DNA of 64,000 nt from Luteimonas colneyensis (GTDB lineage: Bacteria > Pseudomonadota > Gammaproteobacteria > Xanthomonadales > Xanthomonadaceae), in contig NZ_JACSQJ010000001.1 of NCBI RefSeq assembly GCF_014836665.1, positions 808,387-872,386 on the forward strand. The letters are read 5' to 3'. Numbering within the stretch: the first letter of the stretch is position 1; every line of letters starts with the position of its first letter. Positions 60,609 through 64,000 of this stretch are shown one piece after another. The notes beneath the pieces were generated by a model. That model was not told the origin of the DNA, ran no database searches, and worked only from the letters and a program-made list of their open reading frames with translations. The position numbers and the translations under genes were made by a program.

Positions 60609-62876
60609 ATGCACGTGATTCCGATGCCTTCTTCATTCCCGCCCCGCCCCGCCCTGCTCGCCACCGCCCTGCTGCTCGCCCTGTCCACCCCGCCCGCGAT
60701 CGCGCAGGACGCCGGGGACGCGGCCGGGCACGCCCATGACCATGACTACGAACACGGCGTCACCGACCTGGATGCCCTCACCGTCCGCGCCAATCCCCTC
60801 GCCCGCACCGCCGAAGACCTGGCCCGCCCGGTGGCCGTGCTGGCCGGCGAACGCCTGGACGAAGCCAAGGCCGGGTCGATCGGCGAAACCGTCTCGCGCC
60901 TGCCCGGGGTGCAGTCCTCGTTCTTCGGCGCCGGCGTCGGCCGGCCGATCATCCGCGGCCTCGAGGGCGCACGCGTGCAGGTACTGAGCGACGGACTGGC
61001 CGCCGGCGACGTGTCGACGGTCAGCGTCGACCACGCGGTCAGCATCGAGCCCTTCCTCGCCACCCAGATCGAAGTGCTGAAGGGACCGGCCAGCCTGCTG
61101 TACGGCAATGGCGCCATCGGCGGTGCGGTCAACGTGGTCGACGGGCGCATTCCCGAGGCCGCCACGTCGCGCCCGCTGGAAGGCCGCGCCGAGCTGCGCG
61201 CCGGCAGCGTCAACGACGAGCGCACCGGCATGGTGCGGCTGGACGGCACTTCGGCGTCCGGACGGCTCGTGTTCCACATCGACGCCCTGCACCGCGAAAC
61301 CGGCGACATCGACATCCCCGGCTACGCCGAAAGCGCGGTGCTGCGCGATGCCCACGGCCATGACGACCACGATCATGACCATGACCATGACCACGACGAA
61401 GGCGACCACGAGGACGCGCGCGGCACCCTGCCCAACAGCTTCGTGCGCACCGACAGCGGCGCCCTGGGCCTGTCCTGGGTGGGCGACAGGGGCTTCATCG
61501 GCATCGGCCAGAGCCTGTTCAACACGCGCTACGGCGTGCCCGGCCACGTGCATGCCGAAGACGACCACGGGCACGGGCACGGTCACGACCATGGCCATGA
61601 CCATGGCGAGCACGAGGGCGACGACCACGGCGGCGTCCACATCGTGATGGACCAGCGTCGCACGGAGCTGCGCGGCGGCCTCGACGACCTCGGTCCGTTC
61701 CAGAGCCTGCGCGCCCGCGTCGCGCATACCGACTACACCCACACCGAATACGAAGGCGCCGCCGTCGGCACCGTGTTCGACAACGAAACGGTGGAAGGCC
61801 GGCTGGAGCTGGCGCACCGGCCGCTCGGCGGCTGGGAGGGCGCGTTGGGCCTGCAGTGGTCGCAGCGCGATTTCGCCGCCGTGGGCGCGGAGGCTTTCGT
61901 GCCGGATTCGGAGTCGCGCGATGCCGGCCTGTTCTGGATCGGCGAGCGCGACTTCGGGGCGGCCAGCCTCGAGCTCGGCCTGCGCCACGACCGCAACGCC
62001 ATCGACATCGCGGCCGACGCCGGCCCATCGCGCGACTTCAGCACCACCAGCCTGTCGCTGGCCTCGCGCTGGGACCTCTCGCCTGACGTCCACCTCTCGT
62101 TCGGGCTCGACCGCGCGCAGCGCTCGCCCACGGCGGAGGAGCTGTATTCCAGCGGCCTGCACGTGGCGACGCAGAGCCACGAGCTCGGCGACCCCACGCT
62201 CGACGTCGAAACCGCGAACCGCGCCGAGATCGGCCTGCACTGGCACCAGGGGCCGCTGCGCGTGGGCGCCTCGCTGTACCACGTGCGCTACCGCGACTTC
62301 ATCTACCTGGCCGACACCGGGATCGTCGACGGCGGGTTCGACGTGCGGGCCTGGAACCAGGCCGATGCGCGCTTCACCGGCGGCGAGGTCGAGGCGGAAT
62401 GGACCTTCATCGACAACGACAGCGGCGCCTGGACCGCGCGTGTGTTCGGCGACGTCGTCCGCGGCCGGCTGGATGGCGACGGCACGCGCACGGTGGACGT
62501 GTCGGTGCCGCATGGCGACCACGGCCATGACTACGTAGCGGAGCTGGCGCTGGATGGCCACCTGCCGCGCATCGCACCCGCACGCCTGGGCGCGGAGCTG
62601 CGCTGGGCCGGGGACCACTGGCGTGCCGGGCTCGGCGCGGTGCGCCATGCCCGCCAGGACGACGTGGCGGCGCATGAGACGGCCACCCCCGGCTACACCC
62701 TGGTGCACGCGAACGTCGCCTGGCACATGGATACCGCCAAGGGCAACGCGGTCGAGCTGTTCCTCAACGGCAGCAACCTGCTCGACGAGGAGGCGCGCGT
62801 GCACACCTCGTTCCTGAAGGACCTGGCGCCGCAGGCGGGCCGAGGCGTGAGCGCCGGCGTGCGGATCCTGTTCTAG
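60609..62876 (+). CDS. znuD: ZnuD-type TonB-dependent zinc receptor
   Basis: 755 residues from ATG 60609; ATG 60624 is an alternative. Signal peptide ends at AIAQ. Short His-rich segment GHAHDHDYEHG, then the plug (about 50-170; SIGETVSRLPGVQSSFFGAG, IRGLEGARVQVLSDG) and 22-strand barrel. Two His/Asp-rich extracellular loops lie near residues 245-270 (HDDHDHDHDHDHDEGDHED) and 312-346 (DDHGHGHGHDHGHDHGEHEG), the zinc-trapping feature of ZnuD. The terminal strand ends AGVRILF with final Phe. Imports zinc with TonB-ExbBD energy. Confidence 0.9.
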   Translation: MHVIPMPSSFPPRPALLATALLLALSTPPAIAQDAGDAAGHAHDHDYEHGVTDLDALTVRANPLARTAEDLARPVAVLAGERLDEAKAGSIGETVSRLPGVQSSFFGAGVGRPIIRGLEGARVQVLSDGLAAGDVSTVSVDHAVSIEPFLATQIEVLKGPASLLYGNGAIGGAVNVVDGRIPEAATSRPLEGRAELRAGSVNDERTGMVRLDGTSASGRLVFHIDALHRETGDIDIPGYAESAVLRDAHGHDDHDHDHDHDHDEGDHEDARGTLPNSFVRTDSGALGLSWVGDRGFIGIGQSLFNTRYGVPGHVHAEDDHGHGHGHDHGHDHGEHEGDDHGGVHIVMDQRRTELRGGLDDLGPFQSLRARVAHTDYTHTEYEGAAVGTVFDNETVEGRLELAHRPLGGWEGALGLQWSQRDFAAVGAEAFVPDSESRDAGLFWIGERDFGAASLELGLRHDRNAIDIAADAGPSRDFSTTSLSLASRWDLSPDVHLSFGLDRAQRSPTAEELYSSGLHVATQSHELGDPTLDVETANRAEIGLHWHQGPLRVGASLYHVRYRDFIYLADTGIVDGGFDVRAWNQADARFTGGEVEAEWTFIDNDSGAWTARVFGDVVRGRLDGDGTRTVDVSVPHGDHGHDYVAELALDGHLPRIAPARLGAELRWAGDHWRAGLGAVRHARQDDVAAHETATPGYTLVHANVAWHMDTAKGNAVELFLNGSNLLDEEARVHTSFLKDLAPQAGRGVSAGVRILF

Positions 62877-62967
62877 CCCGCGTCCGGGCGGGCCCACCGT
62901 GGCCCTCCCGGCGCTGATGTCCGAAAACGGCCAGTCAATGGCCCCGGACCGGTGCTAGCCTCGCTGC

Positions 62968-64000
62968 ATGTCCCGGCCCGCCCTGCCACCGCCCGACACC
63001 TGCGACCAGGCGCGCCGGAGCCGCGATCCGCGCTTCGACGGGCTGTTCTTCACCGCGGTGCACAGCACCCGCATCTACTGCCGCCCGGTGTGCCCGGCGC
63101 CGTACGCGAAGCGCGTGAGCTACTACGCCAACGCCGCCGCCGCGGAGGCCGCCGGCTACCGGCCCTGCCTGCGCTGCCGGCCCGAGCTGTCGCCGTCCGA
63201 CGGTACCTGGCGCCGCGGCGACGCCGCGATCGCGCGTGCGCTGACCCTGATCGACCAGGGCGCGCTGGCCGATGCACCGCTGTCACGGCTGGCCGCGCGC
63301 GTCGGCCTCGGCGAACGCCAGCTGCGCCGGCTGTTCGTGGAGCGCCTGGGCGCGCCGCCGGTCGGCGTACACGGCACGCGTCGCCTGCTGTTCGCGAAGC
63401 AGCTGCTCACCGAAACCGCGCTGCCGGTCACCGAGGTCGCGATGGCCGCGGGCTTCGGCAGCCTGCGTCGCTTCAACGCCGCGTTCCAGGACGCCTACCG
63501 CATGCCGCCGCGCGACCTGCGCCGGCAGCCGGGCGTGGCCGCGCGCGCCGACGGCGACACGCTCACGCTGCGGCTGGGCTATCGCCCGCCCTACGATTTC
63601 GCCGCGATGCTCGACTTCCTGCGCGGCCGCGCCCTGCCCGGCGTCGAACGCGTGGACGATGCGGCCTACGCTCGCGTCATCGCCGGCCCCGACGGCGCCC
63701 ACGGCTGGCTGCGCGTCTCGCCCTGGCCGGGCGAGCACGCGCTGAGGCTGGAGCTGCACGCCGTGCCGGCCGCGCGCCTGCTGGACGTGGTGCAGCGGCT
63801 GCGGCGGATGTTCGACCTCGACGCCGACCCGCAGGTGATCGCCGACGCGCTGTCCGCCGATCCGCGCCTGCGGCCGCTGCTCGCGCTGCGCCCCGGCCTG
63901 CGCCTGCCGAGCGGCTGGGACGGCTTCGAGATCGCGGTGCGCGCGGTGCTGGGCCAGCAGGTCAGCGTCGCGGCCGCGCGCACCCTGGCCACGCGGCTGT
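62968..64000 (+). CDS. Ada-type regulator fused to AlkA 3-methyladenine glycosylase, 3' end outside window
   Basis: At least 344 residues from ATG 62968, open at the window end. Order: Ada zinc domain (about 10-75; RIYCRPVCPAPYAKRVSYY and RPCLRCRPELSP, Cys ligands), AraC-type helix-turn-helix pair (about 85-185; LSRLAARVGLGERQLRRLF, VTEVAMAAGFGSLRRFNAAF), AlkA N-terminal domain (about 195-270), and the beginning of the HhH-GPD glycosylase (VRAVLGQQVSVAAARTLA). Senses methylphosphotriesters and excises alkylated bases. The catalytic Asp lies beyond the window. No methyltransferase domain follows the regulator. Confidence 0.88.
   Translation, partial: MSRPALPPPDTCDQARRSRDPRFDGLFFTAVHSTRIYCRPVCPAPYAKRVSYYANAAAAEAAGYRPCLRCRPELSPSDGTWRRGDAAIARALTLIDQGALADAPLSRLAARVGLGERQLRRLFVERLGAPPVGVHGTRRLLFAKQLLTETALPVTEVAMAAGFGSLRRFNAAFQDAYRMPPRDLRRQPGVAARADGDTLTLRLGYRPPYDFAAMLDFLRGRALPGVERVDDAAYARVIAGPDGAHGWLRVSPWPGEHALRLELHAVPAARLLDVVQRLRRMFDLDADPQVIADALSADPRLRPLLALRPGLRLPSGWDGFEIAVRAVLGQQVSVAAARTLATRL

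Noticed and set aside
61360-61640. Coding-strand HD repeats as a CRISPR or satellite array.
   Set aside because: The gaccatgac repetition simply encodes the His/Asp-rich loops of ZnuD in frame.

Overview
The window reads as chromosome from a high-GC gammaproteobacterium of the Xanthomonadaceae/Lysobacteraceae (Lysobacter, Luteimonas or a close relative). The basis is the very GC-rich codon use, the phoB-phoR-ppk-ppx cluster, the order thrS-infC-rpmI-rplT-pheS-pheT-ihfA-merR, a virB locus in the Xanthomonas order virB7-8-9-10-11-1-2-3-4-5-6, and extragenic palindromes of the family tgtaggagcagctacagc. The genus cannot be fixed from the sequence alone.

Region 1 (1-7135) is one end of an integrated element, probably a prophage. 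It holds a tightly packed run of small rightward genes, mostly joined by ATGA, GTGA or TGATG overlaps. The run ends in a tyrosine integrase that abuts a 3' fragment of a tRNA-Arg(TCT) gene, taken as the attachment site. A divergent control region at 743-949 carries three CTTAAGG repeats. Chromosomal sequence resumes with tRNA-His, tRNA-Lys and tRNA-Leu (7218-7579).

Region 2 (7656-28488) is housekeeping: a Bax-inhibitor-1/YccA membrane protein, a 226-bp element with 42-bp perfect inverted ends, an NhaC antiporter, NAD-type isocitrate dehydrogenase, a glutaredoxin plus AhpD-like pair, the periplasmic protease BepA, a Pho-box-controlled phoB-phoR-ppk-ppx cluster (phosphate sensing and polyphosphate metabolism), a small lipoprotein, an acyl-CoA dehydrogenase, an HNH nuclease, an uncharacterised protein, dxs, a MASE2-GGDEF diguanylate cyclase, a TraB/GumN protein and tRNA-Pro.

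Region 3 (28555-36367, minus strand) is the translation cluster thrS-infC-rpmI-rplT-pheS-pheT-ihfA-merR. infC appears to start with the rare codon ATC. thrS is preceded by a short leader ORF with adjacent Thr codons and a terminator hairpin, which suggests attenuation.

Region 4 (36402-46386, minus strand) is a complete 11-gene virB operon. The 139-residue VirB7 lipoprotein carries an N0/STN-like domain, the mark of the contact-dependent killing X-T4SS of Xanthomonas. No virD4 gene and no XVIPCD-bearing effector is present in the window.

Region 5 (46635-64000) is accessory and metabolic: a lipoprotein nucleotide pyrophosphatase/phosphodiesterase; an M14 peptidase fused to a RidA domain, coupled to a serine hydrolase; an ECF sigma factor with a membrane partner; a secreted lytic transglycosylase-like/amidase/LGFP protein divergent from a small lipase-fold protein; hutF and hutI (histidine degradation); an M19 dipeptidase; a Thx-like basic protein; a MerC protein divergent from a ZnuD-type zinc receptor across a Zur-like half site; and an Ada-AlkA fusion cut by the window end.
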